Counted from the stretch's first letter, positions 1 to 5,565 are shown. The stretch: DNA of 7,337 nt from Actinomycetota bacterium (GCA_018399435.1 JAGYOJ010000072.1:1-7337), one strand, 5' to 3'. Translations and numbers: made by a program. Notes: generated from the sequence alone by a model not told the origin.

Positions 1-122
1 AGCATTATGGCTCTTGCTTTGAAATTTCTTGTCTTCATATCACAAAATGGACAGATTAGTTCATTTCCAATAAAACGTTCGCATATAGGACAATGTGAGT
101 TGGCTTTGCTGCTAGAGCTCAT
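1..122 (-). CDS. Zinc-ribbon protein, N-terminal part (runs off left edge)
   Basis: The reading frame opens at ATG 122-120 and continues without a stop to base 1, giving 40 complete codons. It begins M-S-S-S-S-K and carries two CPxC knuckles: C11-P-I-C14 and C24-P-F-C27, nine residues apart. That is a classic four-cysteine zinc-ribbon spacing. A basic stretch (KTRNFKARAIM) follows. The start is supported by GGAG at 135-132, nine bases upstream. The gene overlaps the last 11 bases of the ABC ATPase gene in another frame, so the two are probably translationally coupled and belong to one operon. The function is unknown. Zinc ribbons at the N-terminus of small proteins often precede membrane segments or mediate protein contacts, but the rest lies outside the window. 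That the ORF is real is fairly likely, since four cysteines, a good SD and an operonic overlap all agree. Confidence 0.72.
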   Translation of the reverse strand, partial: MSSSSKANSHCPICERFIGNELICPFCDMKTRNFKARAIM

Positions 123-1563
123 CTTCTATTTCTCCAACTATTTTTTTGTCCCTGAATACTAGAATCCTGCTGGACAATTTTATAATTTCATTCATGTCTG
201 AAGAGATAACTATCACAGACTTATTTTCTTTATCTGCAAGGTCAAATATTATCTGATGTATTGCTTCCTTTGCTCCCACATCTACCCCCACAGTAGGCTC
301 ATCAATAATTAAAATGTCGCAATCTGCTGCCAGCCATTTAGCCAGGCTAACTTTTTGCTGGTTCCCCCCGCTTAAATTCAGGACTTTCTGGTATAAGCTG
401 CTAATTTTTATATCTAAGGCTTTAACCCAGTGTTTAGATATTGATAGTTCTTGTTTATCATTTATAAATTTTAAAATTTTGGAAGCAAGCTTTTGCCATA
501 ATGTAATGCAAATATTTGTCCTGATATCTTTATCTAGGATTAAGCCTTCTTCTTTCCTGTTTTCAGATATATACCCTAATTTATGCTTGTGCAGGCTTTC
601 AAATAAATTCTTTATCCTAACTTCCTTGCCATCTATAATGATCTGTCCCTTGTCTTTGCTATCCAGCCCAACTATTAATTTCGCAGCTTCAGTTCTTCCA
701 GCACCAACTAGCCCATAAAACCCTAAAATTTCTCCTTTTTGAAGTTTAAAGTTTATATCATAGGCTTTATTTGCCCTAAACAAATTTTTAACTTCTAAAG
801 CTGTTTCATCTTTAATATTCAATTTACCATATGAAGTTAGTTTTAACTTCCTTCCAACCATCATCTCTATTAAGGAATCTTTTTCAACCTCTTCAAGGGG
901 TTTTGTCCCAACTAGTTTTCCGTCCCTTAAAACACTTACCCTGTCACATATTTTAAATACTTCTTCAAGCTTGTGGGTAACATAAATAATTGTTGAACCT
1001 TTATCCTTAAAAACTTTTAATATTTTAAATAATTGCTCTATTGATGTTTCAGAAATAGAAGTTGTTGGCTCATCCAGAATTAATATCTTGGAATCCAGCG
1101 CTAGAGCCCTTGCAATTTCTATTAGCTGCTTTTGTGCAACTGTTAATTCATCTACATTTGCTGAAGGAGTAATATTTAGCCCAACTTCTTCCATATATTC
1201 CATGGCTTTTTTATTTACTTGTGGCCAGTTAATAAAGCCAAGCTTTCTATACTTTTCTAACTTGTCAAACATGACATTCTCTGCAACAGTTTTATTTGGA
1301 ATAATCCTCAATTCCTGGCTAACATAACTGATGCTCATATCTATGGCGTCCCTATAGCTCTTAGGTATTATTTTATTGCCATTTATTTTCAATTCGCCAG
1401 TTTCAGGAGAATGGATGCCACAAATAACTTTAATTAAAGTGCTTTTTCCTGCACCATTTTCACCTAAAAGTGCGTGTATCTCATTTTTCTTAAACTCTAT
1501 TGACACAGCATCTAATGCTTTTACACCTGGAAAACTTTTTGAAATATTTATTACTTTGAGCAT
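112..1563 (-). CDS. Sugar ABC transporter ATP-binding protein (RbsA/MglA/XylG type)
   Basis: This is the cytoplasmic ATPase that powers a monosaccharide-type importer. At 483 aa it has two fused ABC domains, close to the roughly 500 aa usual for the family. Domain 1 has Walker A GENGAGKST (34-42), Q-loop Q83, a weakened signature LTVAQKQ (140-146), Walker B ILILDEPT (160-167) and H-loop H197. Domain 2 has a Walker A with Arg in place of Lys (GLVGAGRTE, 284-292), a full LSGGNQQ signature (398-404), Walker B ILIIDEPT (417-424) and SSD where the switch His is expected (455-457). The degenerate second Walker A and missing switch His are normal in RbsA/MglA homologues, so one ATP site is probably the main catalytic one. 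The start ATG at 1563 has GGAGGAG at 1579-1573, nine bases away. The gene lies 47 bp after the binding-protein gene and overlaps the zinc-ribbon gene. The substrate is unassigned. Confidence 0.96.
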   Translation of the reverse strand: MLKVINISKSFPGVKALDAVSIEFKKNEIHALLGENGAGKSTLIKVICGIHSPETGELKINGNKIIPKSYRDAIDMSISYVSQELRIIPNKTVAENVMFDKLEKYRKLGFINWPQVNKKAMEYMEEVGLNITPSANVDELTVAQKQLIEIARALALDSKILILDEPTTSISETSIEQLFKILKVFKDKGSTIIYVTHKLEEVFKICDRVSVLRDGKLVGTKPLEEVEKDSLIEMMVGRKLKLTSYGKLNIKDETALEVKNLFRANKAYDINFKLQKGEILGFYGLVGAGRTEAAKLIVGLDSKDKGQIIIDGKEVRIKNLFESLHKHKLGYISENRKEEGLILDKDIRTNICITLWQKLASKILKFINDKQELSISKHWVKALDIKISSLYQKVLNLSGGNQQKVSLAKWLAADCDILIIDEPTVGVDVGAKEAIHQIIFDLADKENKSVIVISSDMNEIIKLSSRILVFRDKKIVGEIEDEL

Positions 1564-1610
1564 AAAATTTTACTCCTCCAGCAAATAAACATATTAATCA
1601 GCTAACATTA

Positions 1611-2729
1611 TCATTCTGCAGGCGGTGTTAAATTATCTTTAACAGCTTGCTCTGCCATTTCATGAACTGCTTTTTCCATAAGGTCTTTTGCTTCATCAAT
1701 ATTATCCTGTGTAACCATTACCTCTGTAACCTCTACAAGGAACTTGTTTGGTGTCCAACCCTGGATTAAATGTGAAAGCAGAACACCGCTTGTATAACCC
1801 ATTCCCATGGTAGAGAAATCAAGGCAAGCGTCCATATAACCGTCAGCTATTGCTTTTTCGGCTTCTTTCCCTAATACAATGCCACATGTTTTTATATCTT
1901 TTGATTTTTCTCCCAATTCAGTCATAACATTTGCTACACCAATAGTAGGAGCTGTACCAGTTGCAACTATACCATCTATCTTTTCCAAATTACCCATTAC
2001 CAGATTACCAATTTTTTCTGTTGCGATTTCATTAGTTGTACAATCACCAAGTTCCTGGAATAGTGTAACATTTGGATATTTATCAACTACCTCTTTTACT
2101 GCTTCTATTCTAGTTTGTGTATGCGGGTCTTCCATAAGTTCCATAGCGTGTACAATATTGCCTTCTTCACCCATCAGCTCAACTACTTTTTCAGTCTGGC
2201 GCATAGCATCGCCTTTTATTCTCTGGTTAATAACAAAACTTGGAACATCGCTGCCAATTTCACCTGCAATTTCTACAATATATACGCCTTCTGCCTGTAA
2301 TTCTTTATATGTTTGTGGTGCGCTAGTAGCATCTACAGCAAATGTTGCAATACCCTTATAACCGTCTACTACTAATGCCTGTAAATTCTGGTTAGCATTA
2401 TCCTGAGTCCATTCTGACCCAAAAACAGTTGGGAAATCTATTCCTGATTCTTCTGCAAACATATCACAACCATCTTTTAAAAGACTCCACCATTCATGAA
2501 CAATAGGTGCATAATGAACTATTTTAATTTCTTCCGGATCCATTGAACCTGATGATAAAGCTTCTTCCAGGAGAGTTTTCTCTTCTGCAGGTTCTTCTGC
2601 TGCTGCTTCTTCGGCTATTGCTGCCTCTTCTGCTGGTTCCTCTTCAGCTGCACAACCATAAATTGAAAAAGCTGCAACCATTGATATAATCAATAATATC
2701 GTTCCTGCTAGTTTAAACGATTTTCTCAT
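1611..2729 (-). CDS. Sugar-type ABC transporter substrate-binding lipoprotein (periplasmic binding protein type 1)
   Basis: This 372 aa extracytoplasmic receptor would capture the ligand and deliver it to the permease. The N-terminus is a lipoprotein signal peptide: MRKSFK, a hydrophobic core at about 8-22 and a lipobox ending I-Y-G-C26. Residues 27-53 form an almost pure Ala/Glu/Pro linker, probably a flexible acidic tether. The folded domain runs from about 67 to 360 and fits the Peripla_BP_4 (RbsB-like) class. It has a paired Trp near the first strand (W80-W81), a potential sugar-stacking position; N168-Q-R; T206-R208 ahead of an EAVKEVV helix; and G258-T-A-P. The start ATG has GGAAGGA at 2743-2737, seven bases away. 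It sits between the permease (120 bp gap) and ATPase (47 bp gap) of the same operon. Residues alone do not identify the ligand; ribose-, galactose- or other sugar-like ligands and autoinducer-2 are all possible. Confidence 0.93.
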   Translation of the reverse strand: MRKSFKLAGTILLIISMVAAFSIYGCAAEEEPAEEAAIAEEAAAEEPAEEKTLLEEALSSGSMDPEEIKIVHYAPIVHEWWSLLKDGCDMFAEESGIDFPTVFGSEWTQDNANQNLQALVVDGYKGIATFAVDATSAPQTYKELQAEGVYIVEIAGEIGSDVPSFVINQRIKGDAMRQTEKVVELMGEEGNIVHAMELMEDPHTQTRIEAVKEVVDKYPNVTLFQELGDCTTNEIATEKIGNLVMGNLEKIDGIVATGTAPTIGVANVMTELGEKSKDIKTCGIVLGKEAEKAIADGYMDACLDFSTMGMGYTSGVLLSHLIQGWTPNKFLVEVTEVMVTQDNIDEAKDLMEKAVHEMAEQAVKDNLTPPAE

Positions 2730-2777
2730 TTTAGATTCCTTCCTTTACAAAAATGTTAAATTGAAAAATAAATATTT

Positions 2778-2798
2778 TTACATATAAACCACTCCCCC
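2778..2798 (-). other. Possible start-stop element (SD followed by ATG-TAA) ahead of the binding-protein gene
   Basis: In the 120 bp gap between permease and binding-protein genes, the minus strand carries GGGGGAG (2798-2792). Eight bases later comes ATG (2783-2781), followed at once by TAA (2780-2778). It is the only G-rich patch in an otherwise A/T-only gap and ends about 50 bases before the next start codon. It could bind 30S subunits or ribosomes without making a peptide, be a remnant of a lost small gene, or be chance. The sequence elements are certain; the function is inference. Confidence 0.3.
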
Positions 2799-2849
2799 TT
2801 CTTAATCCTATATTTTCAAAATTATAATTTTTAAAAGAACAAGTAAAAT

Positions 2850-3821
2850 TTAAGAAATTTTTCCCCTTGCGGCCAGTATTCCACGCATTCTATCTATCCC
2901 AACTGCTATTAAAATCAATACGCCTAAGAAAGTTTGTTCCCAGAATGGGTCAACATGCAATAAGATTAATCCGCTTTTAATTAATAAAATTATTATGCCG
3001 CCAAGCAGTAATCCAAGAATTGATAAATCTCCCCCAGATAAGGCTGTTCCTCCTACTATTGCTATTGCAAAGGACATTATCAGCCATGAATTTCCAATAG
3101 AAGGTTGGGCTACTCCAAAACGTGAAACGTAAAGTATACCCCCAATTGCTGCTATTATCCCTGAAAAAATATGGGAAAAAAGAACAATCATATCTGTGTT
3201 TACTCCTGAAAATTCTGCTGCATCTAAATTAGAACCGGTAGCTAATATTCTTCTGCCTATAAGGGAAAATCTAAATAAAATATAAACAAAGATTAATATA
3301 ACAACGGTCAACAAGAAAATATTTGGTATCCTTAAAGTAGTCCCCTGGCCAATTAATGTAAAAGATACTGGTATTTCAGTAAATGGCAATCCTTTTGTTA
3401 GGCCCATTACAAGCCCGGTAAAAATAAATAAGGTAGCCAGGGTTACAATAAAGGCATTTAATTTTGTCTTTACTATTACAATGCCATTGAAAAATCCTGC
3501 CGCAACCCCAACTGCTAAAGCTGCTATTACTGCAATTATCCCCGGCATATGTAATACTTCCATAAAATACCCAACTGTGGCAGCAGTTAAGGCTCCCATG
3601 CCCCCTATTGAGAGGTTCATACCACCTATTACAAGAACCAATGCCTGAGCTAAAGCAATAATTACCCATAACGAAACATTCTTTAATATGTTCGCAATAT
3701 TAAAATAAGATAAGAAACCTCCAGAGCTAATTGCAAGTATTGCAAAAAGAATTACCGTAACTATTACAAGGCCGCTTTCTTTGTTTCCAGAGATGATTTT
3801 AGAAAAACGCTTTTTAAACAT
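2850..3821 (-). CDS. Sugar ABC transporter permease (RbsC-like, BPD_transp_2 family)
   Basis: This 323 aa inner-membrane protein would form the translocation channel, presumably as a homodimer since no second permease gene is present. Hydrophobic segments lie at roughly 18-34, 50-66, 73-90, 94-115, 125-141, 166-184, 213-231, 246-263, 267-288 and 298-311. Family hallmarks are GGMNLSIGG (67-75), the cytoplasmic coupling stretch RFSLIGRRILATGSN (184-198) leading to AAEFSGVNT, and GGTALSGG (257-264). A PFWEQTFLGVLIL segment (292-304) near the C-terminus is also typical. The start ATG has AAAGGA at 3834-3829, seven bases upstream. It is the first gene of the operon, directly behind the TTGACA-N17-TATATA promoter at 3938-3910. 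Having the permease ahead of the binding protein and ATPase is unlike the common binding protein-ATPase-permease and rbs orders. The family assignment is secure; the substrate is not known. Confidence 0.95.
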   Translation of the reverse strand: MFKKRFSKIISGNKESGLVIVTVILFAILAISSGGFLSYFNIANILKNVSLWVIIALAQALVLVIGGMNLSIGGMGALTAATVGYFMEVLHMPGIIAVIAALAVGVAAGFFNGIVIVKTKLNAFIVTLATLFIFTGLVMGLTKGLPFTEIPVSFTLIGQGTTLRIPNIFLLTVVILIFVYILFRFSLIGRRILATGSNLDAAEFSGVNTDMIVLFSHIFSGIIAAIGGILYVSRFGVAQPSIGNSWLIMSFAIAIVGGTALSGGDLSILGLLLGGIIILLIKSGLILLHVDPFWEQTFLGVLILIAVGIDRMRGILAARGKIS

Positions 3822-3847
3822 ATGATTATCCTTTATCTCAATAAAAT

Positions 3848-3895
3848 TGACATATAAATTTTATTTGATAAATTGTCCAAAATGTATGACATATA
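3848..3895. repeat. Direct repeat TGACATATA in the transporter leader
   Basis: TGACATATA occurs exactly at 3848-3856 and again at 3887-3895, 39 bp apart. Both copies lie between the predicted transcription start and the permease start codon. Each contains the TGACA pentamer that also recurs in the upstream array, so they may be secondary sites for the same regulator. In such AT-rich DNA a nine-base repeat can also arise by chance. Confidence 0.35.
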
Positions 3896-3909
3896 TTACT
3901 AATAATACC

Positions 3910-3938
3910 TATATAACAAAAATAATATTAAATGTCAA
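3910..3938 (-). promoter_or_regulatory. Sigma70-like promoter for the ABC transporter operon
   Basis: On the minus strand a perfect -35 hexamer TTGACA (3938-3933) is followed after exactly 17 bases by TATATA (3915-3910), four of six matches to the -10 consensus. Transcription would begin near 3903-3900, leaving a leader of about 80 nt before the permease ATG at 3821. The -35 lies within the fifth unit of the phased repeat array, so a protein bound there could block or recruit RNA polymerase. Confidence 0.7.
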
Positions 3939-3986
3939 CAATATTGACACAATTTGTACACAATTTTGACACAATTTGTCACAATA
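3933..3986. repeat. Five tandem helically phased 10-11 bp units (probable operator array)
   Basis: Read on the plus strand, the units are TGTCAACAATA (3933-3943), TTGACACAATT (3944-3954), TGTACACAATT (3955-3965), TTGACACAATT (3966-3976) and TGTCACAATA (3977-3986). The core ACAAT starts at 3938, 3949, 3960, 3971 and 3981, spacings of 11, 11, 11 and 10, so every copy faces the same side of the helix. Alternating TGTCA and TGACA ends also create overlapping inverted repeats. The array covers the -35 of the leftward transporter promoter and supplies the -35 of a rightward one. Direct 11 bp TGTCA-type repeats are typical of OmpR/PhoB-class response regulators, but other dimeric or tandem binders could fit. 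No regulator gene is present in the window. Confidence 0.75.
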
Positions 3987-3994
3987 AATATAAA
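3966..3994 (+). promoter_or_regulatory. Sigma70-like promoter reading right (divergent to the transporter promoter)
   Basis: On the plus strand TTGACA (3966-3971) is followed after exactly 17 bases by TATAAA (3989-3994), matching 11 of 12 consensus positions. Transcription would start near 4001. Its -35 is the fourth unit of the repeat array and lies 27 bp from the opposing -35, so both promoters share the same potential operator. Downstream are a hairpin with a T-run and the antitoxin-like gene. Confidence 0.6.
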
Positions 3995-4000
3995 AATTAT

Positions 4001-4083
4001 TTTTTATATTCTTCTGAATGGTTCGCTCCACCCAATTCTTATTTTTCCCATTGACCTATTATAGGTTCAATGCTATTTTTTTT
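4001..4083 (+). ncRNA. Candidate short RNA or attenuated leader
   Basis: About 80 nt lie between the expected start of the rightward promoter and the end of a T8 tract following a hairpin. The interval has no plausible ORF. It includes a relatively GC-rich patch, GGTTCGCTCCACCC (4020-4033), unlike its surroundings. If the hairpin terminates transcription, the product is a small free RNA. If it is leaky, this is the 5' leader of the antitoxin-like gene that begins at once afterwards. No known RNA family is recognised. The promoter and terminator are both visible, but the RNA itself is inference. Confidence 0.3.
4049..4083 (+). terminator. Hairpin plus T8 tract (terminator, attenuator or operator)
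   Basis: CATTG-ACCTA (4049-4058) pairs with TAGGT-CAATG (4062-4066 and 4068-4072) around a three-base TTA loop, with one bulged T at 4067. Eight T follow at 4076-4083. This has the form of a Rho-independent terminator on the plus strand, though the stem is AT-rich. The same palindrome contains TATTAT (4057-4062), a possible -10 box, so it could instead be the autoregulatory operator-promoter usual for toxin-antitoxin genes. Confidence 0.42.
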
Positions 4084-4088
4084 ATGAG

Positions 4089-4379
4089 TTGATTATTAAG
4101 GTAAGCGAAAGTATTAGAATTAGTGATAAATTTGCAGAAATAGGTACTAGAACAATTGATAGCAGGAACAGAATAACTATAGGGGAAATAATTAGAACTT
4201 CAAAAAGAGTAAAATTATATAAAAACAAATTAGGTGAAATATTAATAAAGCCATTAATTGAAATTCCGGCCTCAGAGATGTGGCTTTTTAAAAACAATGA
4301 AGCATTAAAGAATGTAGAAAACGGATTAAAAGACATGTCTGAAAGGAAAATATCAAAAGTCGAACCTGAATCTAAATAA
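4089..4379 (+). CDS. AbrB/SpoVT-like antitoxin-type protein
   Basis: This is a 96 aa soluble, basic protein. Residues 20-32 (TRTIDSRNRITIG) resemble the swapped-hairpin DNA-binding strand of AbrB/MazE/SpoVT proteins (consensus near DSRGRITIP). The section IEIPASEMWLFKNNEAL (57-73) followed by an amphipathic helix NVENGLKDMSERKI (75-88) recalls small antitoxin-like proteins whose C-terminus reads 'IPAxEAWLYKNPEAL' and which precede RelE-like genes. Here too a RelE-like toxin remnant follows 24 bp downstream. The role inferred is to bind and neutralise that toxin and to repress its own promoter. The start is uncertain: TTG at 4089 has no visible Shine-Dalgarno and sits only five bases after the T8 tract. 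An ATG at 4070 would be in frame if one T were absent. Family recognition is from remembered pattern, not a search. Confidence 0.6.
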   Translation: MIIKVSESIRISDKFAEIGTRTIDSRNRITIGEIIRTSKRVKLYKNKLGEILIKPLIEIPASEMWLFKNNEALKNVENGLKDMSERKISKVEPESK

Positions 4380-4403
4380 TAAGATTAAGGGGTTTATTTT
4401 TAT

Positions 4404-4706
4404 TTGAAATATTATTCACAAATTCTGCCTAAAAATCAGTATAATAATTTAAAACACAATAAAAATCTTCAAAAAAAAGGTTTAAAGTAGTAAAAAAACT
4501 TTAGAATTTTTATCAATAAATCCACGATACAATAGCCTTAAAACTCATGAAATCACAAGTTTAAAAGATCCAAACGGTGAAAAAAATTTTGAAGCTTATG
4601 CACAACAATCTACTCCTTCAGCTTATAGGATATTTTTGTGTTATGGCCCTAAAAAAACCAAATTACAATCATAGCAATAACTCCACACCCCTGGCTTATA
4701 TTTTAA
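4404..4706 (+). pseudogene. RelE/ParE-like toxin gene with three one-base lesions in poly-A runs
   Basis: Three reading frames together encode one toxin-like protein of about 101 aa. Frame one gives LKYYSQ...NLQKK from TTG 4404, with AAGGGG at 4387-4392 upstream. Frame two, from 4481, gives FKVVKK. Frame three, from about 4499, gives TLEFLSINPRYNSLKTHEI, then DPNGEKNFEAYAQQSTPSAY and RIFLCYGP. The first frame then returns with ITIIAITPHPWLIF and TAA at 4704-4706. Restoring a single A in each of the runs at 4471-4478, 4492-4498 and 4651-4657 makes the frame continuous. The NPR..SL.THE, FEAY.Q..TP.AYR and ITI.AITPHP motifs are those of a RelE-superfamily group. As written, the gene stops at TAG 4488-4490. 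It follows the antitoxin-like gene by 24 bp and its end overlaps the convergent membrane-protein gene by four bases. It is either truly inactivated or a sequencing artefact of homopolymers. Confidence 0.75.
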
Positions 4707-5407
4707 GCAGATTTAGCTGGAGATAAATTCTCCTCATATCTTTTGCTTATCAACTTATGTATCAAATATAGATAAGGCAACCCTAAATTTGTTTCTATTA
4801 AAGAATTTAGAATTAAGGGCATTATACCCATTGGCCTTATCCCTGTAATAAGGAGAATTGCTTCCCATGCAAACTGTACAAGGATTCCAATTGCTAAAAT
4901 CCATAATATTTTTATCCTATCCTTCCCTTTCTTTCTGCCTTTGATGTTTTTAATAATCAATATGCTATAGCCAATAAATAAAATTAGGGCCATTATGCCA
5001 TGATAGCTTGATGTACCCCTGAGTATTGAAATTTGGCTAAAATTGCTTCCAAAATTTTGGCTAAGCAATGCCACTGAAAGCCATCCTGAAATTATAAAAA
5101 GTGACCATTCAAGAGCATATCCATCCCTATCAAGCCATAACCAGATCCATACAAAATTAGTAAACCCATAGCTTATGCTAAGCCAAAGCAAAAAAGTAGC
5201 AGGATTTGCTCCTTCTACTATCCTGGTCCCTAAAGCAAGATAAAAAATGCCATAATCTACAAAATAGTATATAATTCCGCCAATAAGCCCCACAAAAATT
5301 GCCTGATACCTTTTAGTTATTAGTAATATGGCAAAAACAATAAAAAGCCAAATAATATCCAAGTAAATATAAAGGGAATTAAATACTCTTGCTGGCATTA
5401 CATCCAT
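4703..5407 (-). CDS. Multi-pass membrane protein of unknown function
   Basis: This 234 aa integral membrane protein is not recognised. Hydrophobic segments lie near residues 13-31, 35-57, 70-91, 99-118, 135-153, 166-188 and 193-217, suggesting six or seven passes. A basic cytoplasmic-type loop (KNIKGRKKGKDRIK, 153-166) separates segments five and six. Possible functional residues inside or beside the membrane are D51, D93/D95, E100, E182 and E205, and the protein is unusually rich in Trp and Tyr. There is no signal peptide beyond the first helix and no enzymatic motif that I can identify. The start ATG at 5407 has a very strong AAGGAGG (5418-5412) but only four bases of spacing; the alternative ATG at 5398 would have 13. 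The gene stands alone, convergent with the toxin remnant and divergent from the PEBP remnant, so context gives no role. Confidence 0.85.
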   Translation of the reverse strand: MDVMPARVFNSLYIYLDIIWLFIVFAILLITKRYQAIFVGLIGGIIYYFVDYGIFYLALGTRIVEGANPATFLLWLSISYGFTNFVWIWLWLDRDGYALEWSLFIISGWLSVALLSQNFGSNFSQISILRGTSSYHGIMALILFIGYSILIIKNIKGRKKGKDRIKILWILAIGILVQFAWEAILLITGIRPMGIMPLILNSLIETNLGLPYLYLIHKLISKRYEENLSPAKSA

Positions 5408-5438
5408 TTTTCCTCCTTGCTTTAATAAATATTGCTAT

Positions 5439-5467
5439 ATTATATAATTACAATTTTTTAATTAAAA
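5439..5467 (-). promoter_or_regulatory. Possible promoter for the membrane-protein gene
   Basis: A perfect -10 hexamer TATAAT lies on the minus strand at 5444-5439, 31 bases before the start codon. The best -35 at 17 bp spacing is only TTTTAA (5467-5462). In such AT-rich DNA a TATAAT is not strong evidence by itself, but its position fits. Confidence 0.33.
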
Positions 5468-5565
5468 TATCTTTTATAAAATTTCTAAAAATGTCACAAA
5501 TGATTAATTGTGCAAATTTGATTATAATAATTTTTAACTAATTAATTACAGGAAGTAAAACGAAC

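Noticed and set aside
1879..2361. Open frame of 160 codons on the plus strand.
   Set aside because: It lies wholly opposite the binding-protein gene, has no ribosome-binding site and shows no recognisable protein; it is an antisense shadow.
3933..3986. The spaced repeats were considered as a CRISPR array or replication iterons.
   Set aside because: Units are only 10-11 bp with no unique spacers, and there is no replication or Cas gene. The overlap with promoters fits an operator better.
4020..4033. GGTTCG followed by CTCCACCC suggested the 3' part of a tRNA, or (reverse strand, GGGTGG) a T-box.
   Set aside because: The bases flanking the seven-base loop do not form a T-arm stem, no acceptor or anticodon arms are found, and no T-box ACC or antiterminator pairing is present. 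The reverse-strand reading also lies upstream of the leftward transcription start.
4483..4485. A TAA in the third frame could mean the toxin has one frameshift plus a nonsense mutation.
   Set aside because: Two single-A restorations give LQKKRFKVVKKTLEFL, which fits the family pattern better and needs no stop codon.
4694..4708. GCTTA-loop-TAAGC at the convergent toxin and membrane-protein ends, as a terminator.
   Set aside because: It is a five-base stem inside both coding frames with no T-tract.
5523..5528. TATAAT on the plus strand as a promoter for the PEBP remnant.
   Set aside because: No acceptable -35 exists at 16-18 bp and the DNA is so AT-rich that isolated -10 matches are expected.
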